Origin: Haladaptatus cibarius D43
GTDB taxonomy: Archaea > Halobacteriota > Halobacteria > Halobacteriales > Haladaptataceae
DNA length: 64,000 nucleotides
Reading direction: 5' to 3'
Assembly (NCBI RefSeq): GCF_000710615.1
Contig: NZ_JDTH01000001.1
Span: 496,001-560,000, forward strand
Shown here: in pieces, positions 50,878-59,199 of the stretch
Layout of the letters: the number at the start of each line of letters is the position of its first letter
Numbering within the stretch: the first letter of the stretch is position 1
The notes under the pieces: model-generated
Seen by the model: the letters and a program-made list of their open reading frames with translations, nothing else
Told to the model about the DNA's origin: nothing
Databases searched by the model: none
Translations under genes and position numbers: made by a program

Positions 50878-51122
50878 TACCGCTGAACTACGATGTAATC
50901 TTTCACTGCTTGTACCCTGTTGACGGGCAGTTCGAAATGCCCGTCCTCGTCGAGTTCGAGGTCAACGGTTTTCGGGTCGATCTGTTCATCGGGTTCGACG
51001 ACGAGGCTGGACAGCTCCCCCGTCTTCAAGTTCATGGTGATGTTGTAGAGCATCCCCAGTTCGGTGCCGTCTGAACCCATGACGGCCTTCCCTGAGAGAT
51101 TCTCGGCGAGTATATCCGACAT
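50877..51122 (-). CDS. PRC-barrel domain protein
   Basis: An 81-residue single PRC barrel: [36 protein letters not shown] and the terminal [22 protein letters not shown]-barrel proteins of this size are linked to ribosome maturation (RimM-like) and RNA metabolism. Overlap with nob1 (1 nt) and divergence from aIF5B fit a translation-related role. Function is inferred from context. Confidence 0.9.
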   Translation of the reverse strand: MSDILAENLSGKAVMGSDGTELGMLYNITMNLKTGELSSLVVEPDEQIDPKTVDLELDEDGHFELPVNRVQAVKDYIVVQR

Positions 51123-51287
51123 AAGTGGGGGTTACCGACCGCTACTACATAAACTCCACGGGGTGCTGTGGCGAACAGTCGATTGTAGCTGACGGTTTGT
51201 ACGCACCGACTGCCCGACCTGCATGGCGATGGAGTTAAATGCCGTGCGGGGCTGTTCTGTGATAAGAACTTCTTCCGGGTGGTAGGT

Positions 51288-53093
51288 ATGTCGGACACAG
51301 ATTCACACGAGACGGAAACCCCGTCTCTCAGAACTCCCATCGTCGCAGTCCTCGGCCACGTCGACCACGGCAAAACCAGCCTGCTCGACAAAATCCGCGG
51401 CTCGACGGTGATAGAAGGCGAAGCGGGCGCAATCACACAACACATCGGTGCGACGGCAGTGCCACTCGACATCGTGTCGAAAGTCGCAGGAAAGCTCGTC
51501 AATCCGGACGACTTCGACCTGCCGGGACTGCTGTTCATCGACACGCCGGGCCACCATTCGTTTACGACCCTCAGGTCGCGCGGTGGCGCACTGGCGGACA
51601 TCGCAATCCTCGTGGTTGACGTAAACGACGGATTCCAACCCCAGACCGAGGAAGCGATAAACATCCTCGCGCAGTCACAGACTCCGTTCGTCGTCGCGGC
51701 GAACAAAATCGACACGACGCCGGGGTGGAATCCGAACCCCGATTCGCCGATTAAAGCGACCTACGACGCACAGAGCGACCGGGCGCGCTCGATGCTCGAC
51801 CAAAATCTGTACGAACTCATCGGCGAACTCAGCGACGCTGGTTTCTCCGCCGACCTGTACTGGCGCGTGCAGAATTTCCAGAACAACGTCGGCGTCGTTC
51901 CGGTCAGCGCGGAAACTGGCGAAGGCGTCCCCGACTTGCTCACCGTGTTGATGGGACTCGCCCAGCGCTACATGCGCGAGGACATGGAAATCGACGTCAC
52001 CGGGCCGGGCGCGGGAACCGTCCTCGAAGTCAAAGAGGAGAAAGGCTTCGGGACGACGCTCGACGTGGTGCTGTACGACGGCACCGTCGGCGCGGACGAA
52101 ACCGTCGTCGTCGGTGGCAAGAACGCGCCAATCGTCACCGACGTTCGGGCACTGCTGAAACCGCGACCGCTCGCCGAGATTCGAACCGAAGACCGATTCG
52201 AAAAGGTCGATTCCATCGGTGCCGCCGCGGGTGTGAAAATCGCCGCTCCCGACTTGGACGACGCAATGGCGGGTGCGCCCGTCCGCGTCGTCCGCGACCG
52301 GGAAATCGAGGATGTTATCGAGGAAGTCGAAGCCGAACTCGCGGAAGTCGAGGTCAGCACCGCAGAAGAGGGCGTCGTCGTCAAAGCCGACACGCTCGGA
52401 AGCCTCGAAGCGATGGTCAGCACGCTCAAAGAAGAAGAAATTCCGGTCATGCTCGCCGAAGTCGGCGACGTTGCACCGCGCGACATCCGATTTGCGACGA
52501 CGGCGGACGAGCCGAAACACCGGACAATTCTGGCGTTCAACGTCGATACGCTCGCCGAAGCGGGAGATGAAGCCGACCAGCGAGATATTCGACTGTTCGA
52601 CAGCGACGTCATCTACCAACTCATCGAAGAGTACGAGGAGTACGTGGACGAGATGGAGCGCGCTCAGCAGAAAACCGTCCTCGACAACATCACTCGCCCG
52701 TCTCGATTCCAAATCCTACAAGACCACGTGTTCCGGCAGAACAACCCCGCGGTGGTTGGCGTCGAAGTCCTGTCCGGAACCGTGAAAAACAACTCCTTTG
52801 TCGCCAAGTTCGAAGGGAACGAACCGAAGCGCGTCGGCACCATCAAAGGGATTCAAGAGCAGGGCGAGGACGTGGACGAGGCCCGCGCAGGAACACGGGT
52901 CAGCGTCGCTATCGACGGCCCGACTGTCGGTCGCCAAATCGAGGAAGGCGACGAACTCTGGATCGACCTGCCGGAAAAACACGCGAAAATTTTGGAACAG
53001 GAACTCTCCGACGACATTCCGGGCGACGAACTCGAAGCGCTCCGGATGTATCTCGACAAACAGCGAAAGCGCGACCCCTTCTGGGGCAAGTAA
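51288..53093 (+). CDS. infB: Translation initiation factor aIF5B (IF2 homologue)
   Basis: A 601-residue GTPase that promotes subunit joining. The G domain shows [19 protein letters not shown] (G1), TQHIGAT (G2), DTPGHHSF (G3) and NKID (G4); it is followed by domain II, the IF2-specific alpha/beta/alpha domain III and a C-terminal beta barrel ([19 protein letters not shown]). No long N-terminal extension is present, as usual for archaea. ATG 51288 is preferred to an in-frame GTG at 51279. No intein is present, although this gene often hosts one in other archaea. The stop is followed by a T run (AATTTTTTA). Confidence 0.96.
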   Translation: MSDTDSHETETPSLRTPIVAVLGHVDHGKTSLLDKIRGSTVIEGEAGAITQHIGATAVPLDIVSKVAGKLVNPDDFDLPGLLFIDTPGHHSFTTLRSRGGALADIAILVVDVNDGFQPQTEEAINILAQSQTPFVVAANKIDTTPGWNPNPDSPIKATYDAQSDRARSMLDQNLYELIGELSDAGFSADLYWRVQNFQNNVGVVPVSAETGEGVPDLLTVLMGLAQRYMREDMEIDVTGPGAGTVLEVKEEKGFGTTLDVVLYDGTVGADETVVVGGKNAPIVTDVRALLKPRPLAEIRTEDRFEKVDSIGAAAGVKIAAPDLDDAMAGAPVRVVRDREIEDVIEEVEAELAEVEVSTAEEGVVVKADTLGSLEAMVSTLKEEEIPVMLAEVGDVAPRDIRFATTADEPKHRTILAFNVDTLAEAGDEADQRDIRLFDSDVIYQLIEEYEEYVDEMERAQQKTVLDNITRPSRFQILQDHVFRQNNPAVVGVEVLSGTVKNNSFVAKFEGNEPKRVGTIKGIQEQGEDVDEARAGTRVSVAIDGPTVGRQIEEGDELWIDLPEKHAKILEQELSDDIPGDELEALRMYLDKQRKRDPFWGK

Positions 53094-53102
53094 TTTTTTA
53101 AT
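53094..53102 (+). terminator. T-run terminator after infB
   Basis: A run of six T directly after the infB stop, the usual U-tract signal for archaeal termination. There is no stable hairpin before it. Confidence 0.35.
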
Positions 53103-53138
53103 CGCTTGTCGCGTGATTCCACGACGGAGGGATGAAGA

Positions 53139-53360
53139 ATGAGCGTACGCAGCCGATATGAGAGTCGCATCGCTCGCAAGTCGGTTTCGTACTACGACCT
53201 CGTGTCACTTCTCCTTCCGGTTATCGTCGTCGGCGGTTTCGCCGTCAGCCTGCTCACTGCAGTTCCGAAAACTATCGGAACGATGCTGACGGGATTCGCG
53301 TCGTCGCTGGTCGTCGGCGATGCGGTGTTCAAACGCCCGCCTATCGGGCGGTCGGAGTAA
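53139..53360 (+). CDS. Small two-helix membrane protein
   Basis: A 73-residue protein with a basic start (SVRSRYESRIARKSVSYYD), one strong helix (LVSLLLPVIVVGGFAVSLLTAV) and a second hydrophobic stretch (TMLTGFASSLVVGDAVF). Family unknown. Its 3' end overlaps the convergent DUF5811 gene by 20 nt. Confidence 0.65.
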   Translation: MSVRSRYESRIARKSVSYYDLVSLLLPVIVVGGFAVSLLTAVPKTIGTMLTGFASSLVVGDAVFKRPPIGRSE

Positions 53361-53733
53361 TCTTGTCTTCGACTGCCTGTTTTACTTGGAGTACGGCACT
53401 CGCGGCTAATCCACGAGCAACTTCGTCACGTTCCTCTGCGTCGATGAGTTCGTCATCCAGTTCGTCGTTGTCGGGTTCGAATCCGGCGCTGACGATGTGG
53501 CCGACCGGTGGTTGAACAGAGACAGTCGCTTGCGGCCCTGTTGCACCGTTCGTCACCTGCGACCCGATGACGTACTCGTCGGGAAGGAACTGCCGAGTCA
53601 GCGTGGCAATGTCGGTCACACTGTCTCGAAGCGCGCGCGTCTGTTCGGAAGAGAGTTCGACGACATCGGCAGACGCACGCTGTCCGGCCTGCGTCACGTC
53701 GGGTGTACCAGCGTAGGGAGTATTTCCATTCAT
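53341..53733 (-). CDS. DUF5811 family protein
   Basis: A 130-residue acidic protein. NTPYAGTPDVTQAGQRASAD, VVELSSEQTRALRDSVTDIA, RQFLPDEYVIGSQVTNGATG and the C-terminal LAASAVLQVKQAVEDKITP match haloarchaeal DUF5811 from memory. It is soluble with no catalytic motif; function unknown. It lies 57 bp upstream-facing from pdaD, both on the minus strand with pdaD upstream. Confidence 0.82.
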   Translation of the reverse strand: MNGNTPYAGTPDVTQAGQRASADVVELSSEQTRALRDSVTDIATLTRQFLPDEYVIGSQVTNGATGPQATVSVQPPVGHIVSAGFEPDNDELDDELIDAEERDEVARGLAASAVLQVKQAVEDKITPTAR

Positions 53734-53790
53734 GCGGTCTGCTACCCTTTGATAAGGTTGTCCGCCGTATAAACCCGTCGTCCCCGGAAA

Positions 53791-54264
53791 CTAACAAATC
53801 GGCTCGCTCTCGCCGTACACCGCGAGGACGACAGCCGTGACGTAGGTGCCGGGTTCGGCGTTCTCTGTTACGGTTTTCACGGCTTCGTCGGAAAACTCCC
53901 AGTCGCGGAGTTTTCGCCCTGCTTCCAATCCCGCTCGAACTCGTTCCTCGATTTCCTCCGCGTCGGTTTCGCCCGCGGCCTCGTAGAAGAGTCCGGGGCC
54001 GTCGCTTTCCGTCCAACCCAGTCCTGCCGAAACGTGGCCCGGCCCGGGACGCGTTGCGCGCGCTTCCACTACGGTCAGGCGATTTCCGGCCGGACCGAGG
54101 TCGGGCGCGGTGCCGACTGCTTCGACCGGCGTGTCGGCCGGAATGACAGACGAGACGGAGACGAGATTGTAGTTGTGGACGTTCGCGTCCGCGAGCGCCG
54201 CGTCGTAGGACGACATCTTCGTCGGCCCGCTCGCGGTTCCCCAGACGACCCGAATCGTGCTCAT
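53791..54264 (-). CDS. pdaD: Pyruvoyl-dependent arginine decarboxylase
   Basis: A 157-residue proenzyme that decarboxylates arginine to agmatine. The self-cleavage site is in NLVSVSSVIPAD: cleavage between Ser38 and Ser39 would give beta and alpha chains with a pyruvoyl group from Ser39. Other features: KMSSYDAALADANVHNYNL, AAGETDAEEIEERVRAGLEA and TYVTAVVLAVY. In archaea agmatine is needed for agmatidine at position 34 of tRNA-Ile(CAU), so the gene is probably essential. Confidence 0.94.
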   Translation of the reverse strand: MSTIRVVWGTASGPTKMSSYDAALADANVHNYNLVSVSSVIPADTPVEAVGTAPDLGPAGNRLTVVEARATRPGPGHVSAGLGWTESDGPGLFYEAAGETDAEEIEERVRAGLEAGRKLRDWEFSDEAVKTVTENAEPGTYVTAVVLAVYGESEPIC

Positions 54265-54355
54265 GCACGGGGATCGGATACTCGTGGGAAAGGGTCTGTC
54301 GATTCTAGCAGGATGTGGGTTTGGGTGGCGTGTTGCAGATGTATTCTGTGTAGAA

Positions 54356-54376
54356 ACAGCGAACCACGTTCGCTGT
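54356..54376. repeat. 9-bp hairpin between idi and pdaD
   Basis: ACAGCGAAC and GTTCGCTGT form a perfect 9-bp stem around CAC. It lies in the 282-bp gap between idi and pdaD, both minus-strand, and may be a transcript 3' end or a leader structure of pdaD. Confidence 0.4.
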
Positions 54377-54546
54377 ACTGTGACTGGTTCTGATTACGTG
54401 ACGATAGCTACCGCTGGGCGCAAGCCACGCCCTCGCTCCGTTAGTCACTCGTGACTTCTGCGGCTATCACTCCCTCAAAACCCGTTTCAGCGTCTCGAAA
54501 AGCAGAACAATCAACTACGTTCAGAAAAATCACGAAACTATCTTCG

Positions 54547-55143
54547 CTACTCGAAGTCGCGGCGCATGGCGATTTCGAACCACGGGCAGAGTCGCAGTTG
54601 GCGGTACCAACGCGGATTCTCGTACAGGCGCTCGTAGGGCACCCACATTAGGCCGCCGACTTCCTCTTCGACGGGGTCGAGGGAGGTGTCCGTCAGCGTG
54701 AGTTTCAGAACTGCACAGACCTCGTGTTCGACGCCTTCCTGGGGGTAGTAGCGCTTGTACTCGAACTTGTCCGTCTGCCGTAGGTCGTCGTACTGGTCGG
54801 GCGAGATACCGAGTTCGTCTTCGAGACGCTGGCGTGTGGCCTCCTCCTGCGATTGGCCGGGATTCGGGTGGGAGGCGACGGTGCCGTCCCAGTAGGTGTC
54901 CCAGAGGCGCTTGGTCGGCGCGCGCTGAGCCAGCAGGATGTTGTCGTCCTCGTCGAAGATGAGCGCGGTGAACGCCCGGTGTCGGATGCCGTCGCCCGTG
55001 TGGGCTTCGAGGCGGTTGACGATTTCCAAATTGTTGTCGTCGGCGTCCACGGCGACGACCGATTTGCGGGCGTTTTTGTGGGTTTCACCGGACTCTTCGC
55101 TTGCGGCATCACCGGACGGATTGGTGGCGCTGTCAGCACTCAT
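54547..55143 (-). CDS. idi: Isopentenyl-diphosphate delta-isomerase, type I (Nudix)
   Basis: A 198-residue type I Idi. HRAFTALIFDEDDNILLAQR leads into the core, with WDGTVASHPNPGQSQEEATR and RLEDELGI forming the modified Nudix box, and LMWVPYERLYENP and LRLCPWFEIAM at the C-terminus. Its product DMAPP starts archaeal isoprenoid lipid synthesis. Many archaea use the type II enzyme; haloarchaea carry type I by transfer from bacteria, often with type II too. The start at ATG 55143 excludes 41 unsupported codons upstream. Confidence 0.93.
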   Translation of the reverse strand: MSADSATNPSGDAASEESGETHKNARKSVVAVDADDNNLEIVNRLEAHTGDGIRHRAFTALIFDEDDNILLAQRAPTKRLWDTYWDGTVASHPNPGQSQEEATRQRLEDELGISPDQYDDLRQTDKFEYKRYYPQEGVEHEVCAVLKLTLTDTSLDPVEEEVGGLMWVPYERLYENPRWYRQLRLCPWFEIAMRRDFE

Positions 55144-55268
55144 ACCGCTATAGAGAACCATCCGTTTCAAACGTTCTTCGGAACACGTCCACAGATGGGT
55201 CGTTCGCGCTCTTCGATTTCTGTTACGAGTCGCACCATTTACGTTCGCGCGATTCTGACAGTCCAACG

Positions 55269-55784
55269 ATGACCGACGCGGCCACCACCAGGGACGACTA
55301 CTCCGGATTGCTCGGCGCGTTTCGCTACAGCTTCCGGGCGAGCGATTCGCGGACGTTCCGCCTTTACGTCCTCGTCAGTTTCGTCCTCGGCTTTCTCTTC
55401 GCGCTCATCTTCCTCTTCGCGCTCATCTTCTGGTTCGTGGAGACGCTCGGCCACTCCGCGTTCGACACCTCCTCGAACGCCTTCCTCGGCGTCGTGGCGC
55501 TGTTCGTCCTCGGCCCGTTGTTTGCGCCCGTCCTGTTCGTCGCGCGCCGACACCGCCGCGGCGAAGCGGCCATCCCCAACTACGACACCCTGCTCGCACT
55601 CGGCGGATTCTTGTTCCTCGCGTCGCTCTACGCCGGACTCATCATTACGGTTCCGCCGGAGTACCAGTCCGCCGACGCTGGCGCAATCGGGTCGTTCCTC
55701 TACTCGCTTCCGCAGTTGTTCGGCCTCGTCCCGCCGCTCGTCTCCGGCCTGCTGATTTTCGTCCTCCATCGAATTGCTCGATAA
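55269..55784 (+). CDS. Multi-helix membrane protein of unknown function
   Basis: A 171-residue protein with about four hydrophobic helices (LYVLVSFVLGFLFALIFLF, FLGVVALFVLGPLFAPVLF, LLALGGFLFLASLYAGLIIT, LFGLVPPLVSGLLIFVL) and a soluble N-terminus. I do not recognise a family. Its start is about 125 bp from that of the divergent idi gene. Confidence 0.75.
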   Translation: MTDAATTRDDYSGLLGAFRYSFRASDSRTFRLYVLVSFVLGFLFALIFLFALIFWFVETLGHSAFDTSSNAFLGVVALFVLGPLFAPVLFVARRHRRGEAAIPNYDTLLALGGFLFLASLYAGLIITVPPEYQSADAGAIGSFLYSLPQLFGLVPPLVSGLLIFVLHRIAR

Positions 55785-55845
55785 CACCGACGATGTTCTG
55801 TTCCGGAGCGCAATCCGGAAAAGGCCCGCCGACCTATCCTCGTCT

Positions 55846-56310
55846 ATGACAGAAAAGACGAGCACGTTCCTCGTCACGCATGCAGAGGAAGAATCGGCGG
55901 TGCTGAAGGACGTTCACGACGGGCAGGTTCACACCCTCTCGGAAAATCCCGGCGTCGAAACTGACGACGCCGTAGACGCCACGGTCGCCGCCGAACCGCC
56001 GATGGAGATGACGTGGGAAGTGGTGGACATCGACGACCAGCGACCACTCAGGGTTCACGAGAGCGAGGAACCACCCACGGTACACGAGCGCGACATCGCC
56101 GCGGAACAGGAGGTCGGCGACCTCGAACGAACCGAACGCGCCGGAATCGGCGAAATTCACGTCCTCTCGGTGTCGGCAGAGGAAACTGAAACCGCCGTGA
56201 GCGACGTGCTGGACGACGAAGGGACCCTTGCACGTGCGGCCCGACTCGGCGTGAACCGCGTCGAAATCCGGTCGGAGGACGGCGTGGTGAGCGTTCGGTA
56301 TTTGCCGTGA
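55846..56310 (+). CDS. DUF5812 family protein
   Basis: A 154-residue acidic soluble protein. TSTFLVTHAEEESAVLKDVH, PPMEMTWEVVDID, GIGEIHVLSVSAEETETAV and RVEIRSEDGVVSVRYLP match haloarchaeal DUF5812 in my recollection. Function unknown. ATG 55846 is taken because the 24 preceding codons overlap the previous gene and are not conserved in character. Confidence 0.8.
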   Translation: MTEKTSTFLVTHAEEESAVLKDVHDGQVHTLSENPGVETDDAVDATVAAEPPMEMTWEVVDIDDQRPLRVHESEEPPTVHERDIAAEQEVGDLERTERAGIGEIHVLSVSAEETETAVSDVLDDEGTLARAARLGVNRVEIRSEDGVVSVRYLP

Positions 56311-56328
56311 AAGGCAGAAATTCTATCG

Positions 56329-56469
56329 TTAGGTGCTTCCGCTGACGCCGCGAATCGCGCCACAGTGGAGGCAGTCCCAGACGGGTTTGGAGCCCAAAAA
56401 TCCGCCAGCGGATGCGTCGCTCTTCGCCAGTTTATCGACTTCGTTACCGCAATTAGGGAACTGGGACAT
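56329..56469 (-). CDS. 46-residue zinc-ribbon microprotein
   Basis: A 46-codon frame from ATG 56469 to TAA 56331-56329: MSQFPNCGNEVDKLAKS, then DASAGGFLGSKPVWDCLHCG and a short tail. CxxC (CLHC) near the C-terminus and a single Cys at the first knuckle (PNCG, where CPNCG is usual) suggest a slightly degenerate zinc ribbon. It is divergent from the HTH regulator, sharing a 41-bp A/T-rich spacer, so the regulator may control it. Function unknown. Confidence 0.65.
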   Translation of the reverse strand: MSQFPNCGNEVDKLAKSDASAGGFLGSKPVWDCLHCGAIRGVSGST

Positions 56470-56510
56470 GTAGTGTATTTTTATTTTGCCACTATAATCA
56501 TATTCTAACC
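56470..56510. promoter_or_regulatory. Shared divergent promoter region
   Basis: A 41-bp A/T-rich spacer between the zinc-ribbon gene (minus) and the HTH gene (plus). It contains TGTATTTTTATTTT and ACTATAATCATATTC, which could serve as TATA elements in both directions. The small distance means RNA polymerase binding in one direction may exclude the other. Confidence 0.5.
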
Positions 56511-56882
56511 GTGTCTTCACCGGAACGCTACGACGTCCCAAAACTGCCCGAAAACAGCGTCCTCGACTTGGAGGACTATCTCGCCATGCAGAGAGCAATC
56601 GGCGAGAAATCACGCTACAGAATCCTCGCGGAACTCCTCCGCGAGGGCGAGATGAGTGCGACCGAACTCGTTGACGCACTCGAAATGAAATCGAACACCC
56701 TTCATTACCATCTGGACGAACTCGTTGCTGTCGGATTGGTCGCAAACAGAAAGCGAAAAGAGCGCGGCGCTGACGGCCTCTACTCCTATTATGTCGCCAC
56801 CTCACTTGGTAGTGCAGTCATGCAACACGGCATCGGCGAACTCATCCGCGAGGAACACGACATCCGCAGTCGCTACAGCTAA
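56511..56882 (+). CDS. ArsR-like winged-helix transcription regulator
   Basis: A 123-residue regulator starting at GTG 56511. The winged helix is clear: AIGEKSRYRILAELLREGEM, SATELVDALEMKSNTLHYHL (recognition helix) and DELVAVGLVANRKRKERGAD (wing). The short N-terminal extension (DVPKLPENSVLDLEDYLAMQ) may aid dimerisation. No metal-binding Cys set is seen, so the ligand is unknown. The divergent zinc-ribbon microprotein is the likeliest target. Confidence 0.9.
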   Translation: MSSPERYDVPKLPENSVLDLEDYLAMQRAIGEKSRYRILAELLREGEMSATELVDALEMKSNTLHYHLDELVAVGLVANRKRKERGADGLYSYYVATSLGSAVMQHGIGELIREEHDIRSRYS

Positions 56883-56913
56883 TCTTTTCTACCTGACTCA
56901 GAAACCCTCTCGT

Positions 56914-57648
56914 ATGGCAATGCAACCGCACCTGCTCGTAGACGAGGGCGACTTGAACGACATCGCGCTGATTCCCGGCGACCCGGGCCGGGTTGACCGA
57001 ATCGCAAAGCAGTGCGATTCCTCGGACGTCGTCTCCGAGAACCGCGAGTACAAAATCGTCAACGCGGAGTATGAGGGCGTTCCCCTGACGATTTGCTCGA
57101 CCGGTATCGGCTGTCCCTCCGCGACCATCGCCATCGAGGAGATGGAGGCAGTCGGCGTCGAAACCGTGATTCGCGTCGGCACGACCGGCGCGCTTCAGAA
57201 GAACATCGAAATCGGCGACATGGTCGTCGCCACGGGTGCGGCCAAGGACGAGGGGACGACCCGACGCTACGAGAAGGACACCTACCCGGCGGTGCCGGAG
57301 TACAACGTCCTCTCCGCGCTGGTCGATTCCGCGGAAGCCAACGACGAAGACGTTCACGTCGGGCCGATTGCATCCGACGACGCCTTCTACGCCGAAACCG
57401 ACGAGTACGTCTCGGATTGGGAAGACGCGAACATCCTCTCCGTCGAGATGGAAGCGGCCGCGGTGTTCTCCGTCGCCCGCCGGAAGGGAATGCGCTCCGG
57501 AGCCATCTGTACGGTTGACGGCAACCTCGTGAAGGGTACCCAGAAGGGCACCGATACCGAGGACGACGAACTGCCCGAAAAAGCGAAAAACAACGTCGAG
57601 CGAGCGATTCGAATCTCGCTGGACGCAGTCGTCTCGCTGTCGGAGTAA
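56914..57648 (+). CDS. Nucleoside phosphorylase (uridine phosphorylase-like, PNP/UDP family)
   Basis: A 244-residue NP-I family enzyme. ALIPGDPGRVDRIA (phosphate binding), ICSTGIGCPSATIAIEEM, VIRVGTTGALQ and ILSVEMEAAAVFSVARRKG (ribose binding Met-Glu) are diagnostic. It splits nucleosides with phosphate for salvage; uridine is the best guess, but purine or methylthioadenosine are possible. The start is ATG 56914; ATG 56920 is also possible. It is 31 bp downstream of the HTH gene and may share its transcript. Confidence 0.92.
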   Translation: MAMQPHLLVDEGDLNDIALIPGDPGRVDRIAKQCDSSDVVSENREYKIVNAEYEGVPLTICSTGIGCPSATIAIEEMEAVGVETVIRVGTTGALQKNIEIGDMVVATGAAKDEGTTRRYEKDTYPAVPEYNVLSALVDSAEANDEDVHVGPIASDDAFYAETDEYVSDWEDANILSVEMEAAAVFSVARRKGMRSGAICTVDGNLVKGTQKGTDTEDDELPEKAKNNVERAIRISLDAVVSLSE

Positions 57649-57693
57649 CCGCCGGATTCGAGCGACTCTATCTCTTCTCCCAGCAACAGAATG

Positions 57694-57701
57694 CATTTAT
57701 T
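57694..57701 (+). promoter_or_regulatory. TATA-like element for the HPP-Usp gene
   Basis: CATTTATT centred 26-27 nt before ATG 57724. It supports ATG 57724 over the in-frame ATG at 57691, which would lie upstream of the element. Confidence 0.5.
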
Positions 57702-57723
57702 CCCGAATCGCCCAGTTTTTCCT

Positions 57724-59193
57724 ATGTTTGACGACCTGCGAATGCGGTATCACGCAGCCCTCCGACGCATTCGCCGGTTCGAACGGCGCGAAATCAAGCA
57801 GTTCGTCCGGTGGATCGAACACACTCGAAACCTCACTCACTTCACGGTGCTGATAGTCGCACCGCTTCTCATCGCCGGTATTACGTGGCTTTCGAACACG
57901 GTCAACGTCATCACGTTTCTGCTCTTTCCGCCGCTCGCGTCGGGAACGTACACGCTCTTTACCGATCCGGAGGGAAAGTACGCCTCGCCGACTCGATTCG
58001 TCGGCGGGATGACCGCCGGGGCGCTCTGTGGCTGGGTCGCACTGGTGTTCTCCGCCAGATACCTCTATCACGTCCCGCCAGCATCCATGACGGTTCACGC
58101 GAGCGAGGCAGCGCTTAGTATTCTCCTCACCGTCCTCGTGACGTGGTCGCTCGACGTGGAACAGCCGACGGCGTTTTCGTCCGCGCTTCTCGTCCTCATG
58201 TTTCCGTTCGGCGAAATGGGGAACGTCGGAAGCTTCCTCTCAGGATTCCTCTACGTCGTCGGCATCGCTATTTCGAGCAGTATCGTGGCTGGCGTGTTCG
58301 TCGTCTGGCGACGCGAGTTCTACGAGCGTCGGGCCCGCTATCTCTACCGTTCCACGAAAGGCGACGACCACGTCCTCGTCCCGATGCGCGGCGAGGACGC
58401 CGAACAAACGGCCATGTTCGGCGCGAAACTGGCGGCGGCCCACGACGCGGGAAAAGTCGTTCTCATCGATGTGGTGGATAGAACCGCAATCGAAGAAGCG
58501 GAAGAAGGAATCAAAGACCACACAGCCGAAGACGAATCCGCCGAGGCAGAGGCGCAGGCCGCGGATGTCGCGGCGGACAGACTCGAAGCGCAGGCCCACC
58601 GAATCCGAACGCGAATGGGCGTCCCCTGTGAGGTCGTCGTCGCGGGCGATGGGAAGACCCCCGCGAAAACCGTTCTCAGCACCGCTCGTGAGGTGAACTG
58701 CGACCTCATCGTCGCGCCCTACGAGGAACGACACGGCGGACTCTCGCCGTTCGTCCGCGGCCTGTTCCGCGGGAACGTAGACGCCATCGCGTACCGTCCC
58801 GGCTTCGACGGAAATCCACATCGCAAATGGAAACGGGTTCTCGTCCCCGTTCGACGGGCGGGCAACACGGCGCACACGATGATCGATTTCGCTCGGCGGC
58901 TGGTCGGTCGCTCCGGGTCGGTCAGCGTCTGTACCTGCATCGACCGCGAAGCGGAACGACGTACCACCGAATCGACGCTCGCAGACCTCGTGGAGGCCTT
59001 TTCCGGCTCGTTCGAAACCCGCGTCTCGCGGAGCAGTATCGAGGAGTTCCTGTCCGCGAACGACGACCACTACGATCTGATGATACTCGGCGCGAGCACC
59101 GACCGGAGCGCTGCCTCTCGATTCATCTCCCCACCGACGTTCGAACGGATGCACGAAATCGACTGCGACGTTGCGGTCGTGCATCGAGGATGA
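57724..59193 (+). CDS. HPP-family membrane protein fused to two universal stress domains
   Basis: A 489-residue fusion. Residues about 40-200 form an HPP-type membrane module with four to five helices (LLFPPLASGTYTLFTDPEGK, YASPTRFVGGMTAGALCGW). The cytoplasmic part has two UspA-like domains, about 215-350 (DHVLVPMRGEDAEQTAMFGA, CDLIVAPYEERHGGLSPFVR) and 360-489 (RKWKRVLVPVRRAGNTAHTM, DLMILGASTDRSAA). HPP proteins in plants and cyanobacteria move nitrite; the Usp domains suggest ligand or stress control. It converges on the K+ channel gene. Confidence 0.88.
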   Translation: MFDDLRMRYHAALRRIRRFERREIKQFVRWIEHTRNLTHFTVLIVAPLLIAGITWLSNTVNVITFLLFPPLASGTYTLFTDPEGKYASPTRFVGGMTAGALCGWVALVFSARYLYHVPPASMTVHASEAALSILLTVLVTWSLDVEQPTAFSSALLVLMFPFGEMGNVGSFLSGFLYVVGIAISSSIVAGVFVVWRREFYERRARYLYRSTKGDDHVLVPMRGEDAEQTAMFGAKLAAAHDAGKVVLIDVVDRTAIEEAEEGIKDHTAEDESAEAEAQAADVAADRLEAQAHRIRTRMGVPCEVVVAGDGKTPAKTVLSTAREVNCDLIVAPYEERHGGLSPFVRGLFRGNVDAIAYRPGFDGNPHRKWKRVLVPVRRAGNTAHTMIDFARRLVGRSGSVSVCTCIDREAERRTTESTLADLVEAFSGSFETRVSRSSIEEFLSANDDHYDLMILGASTDRSAASRFISPPTFERMHEIDCDVAVVHRG

Positions 59194-59199
59194 CGAAAG

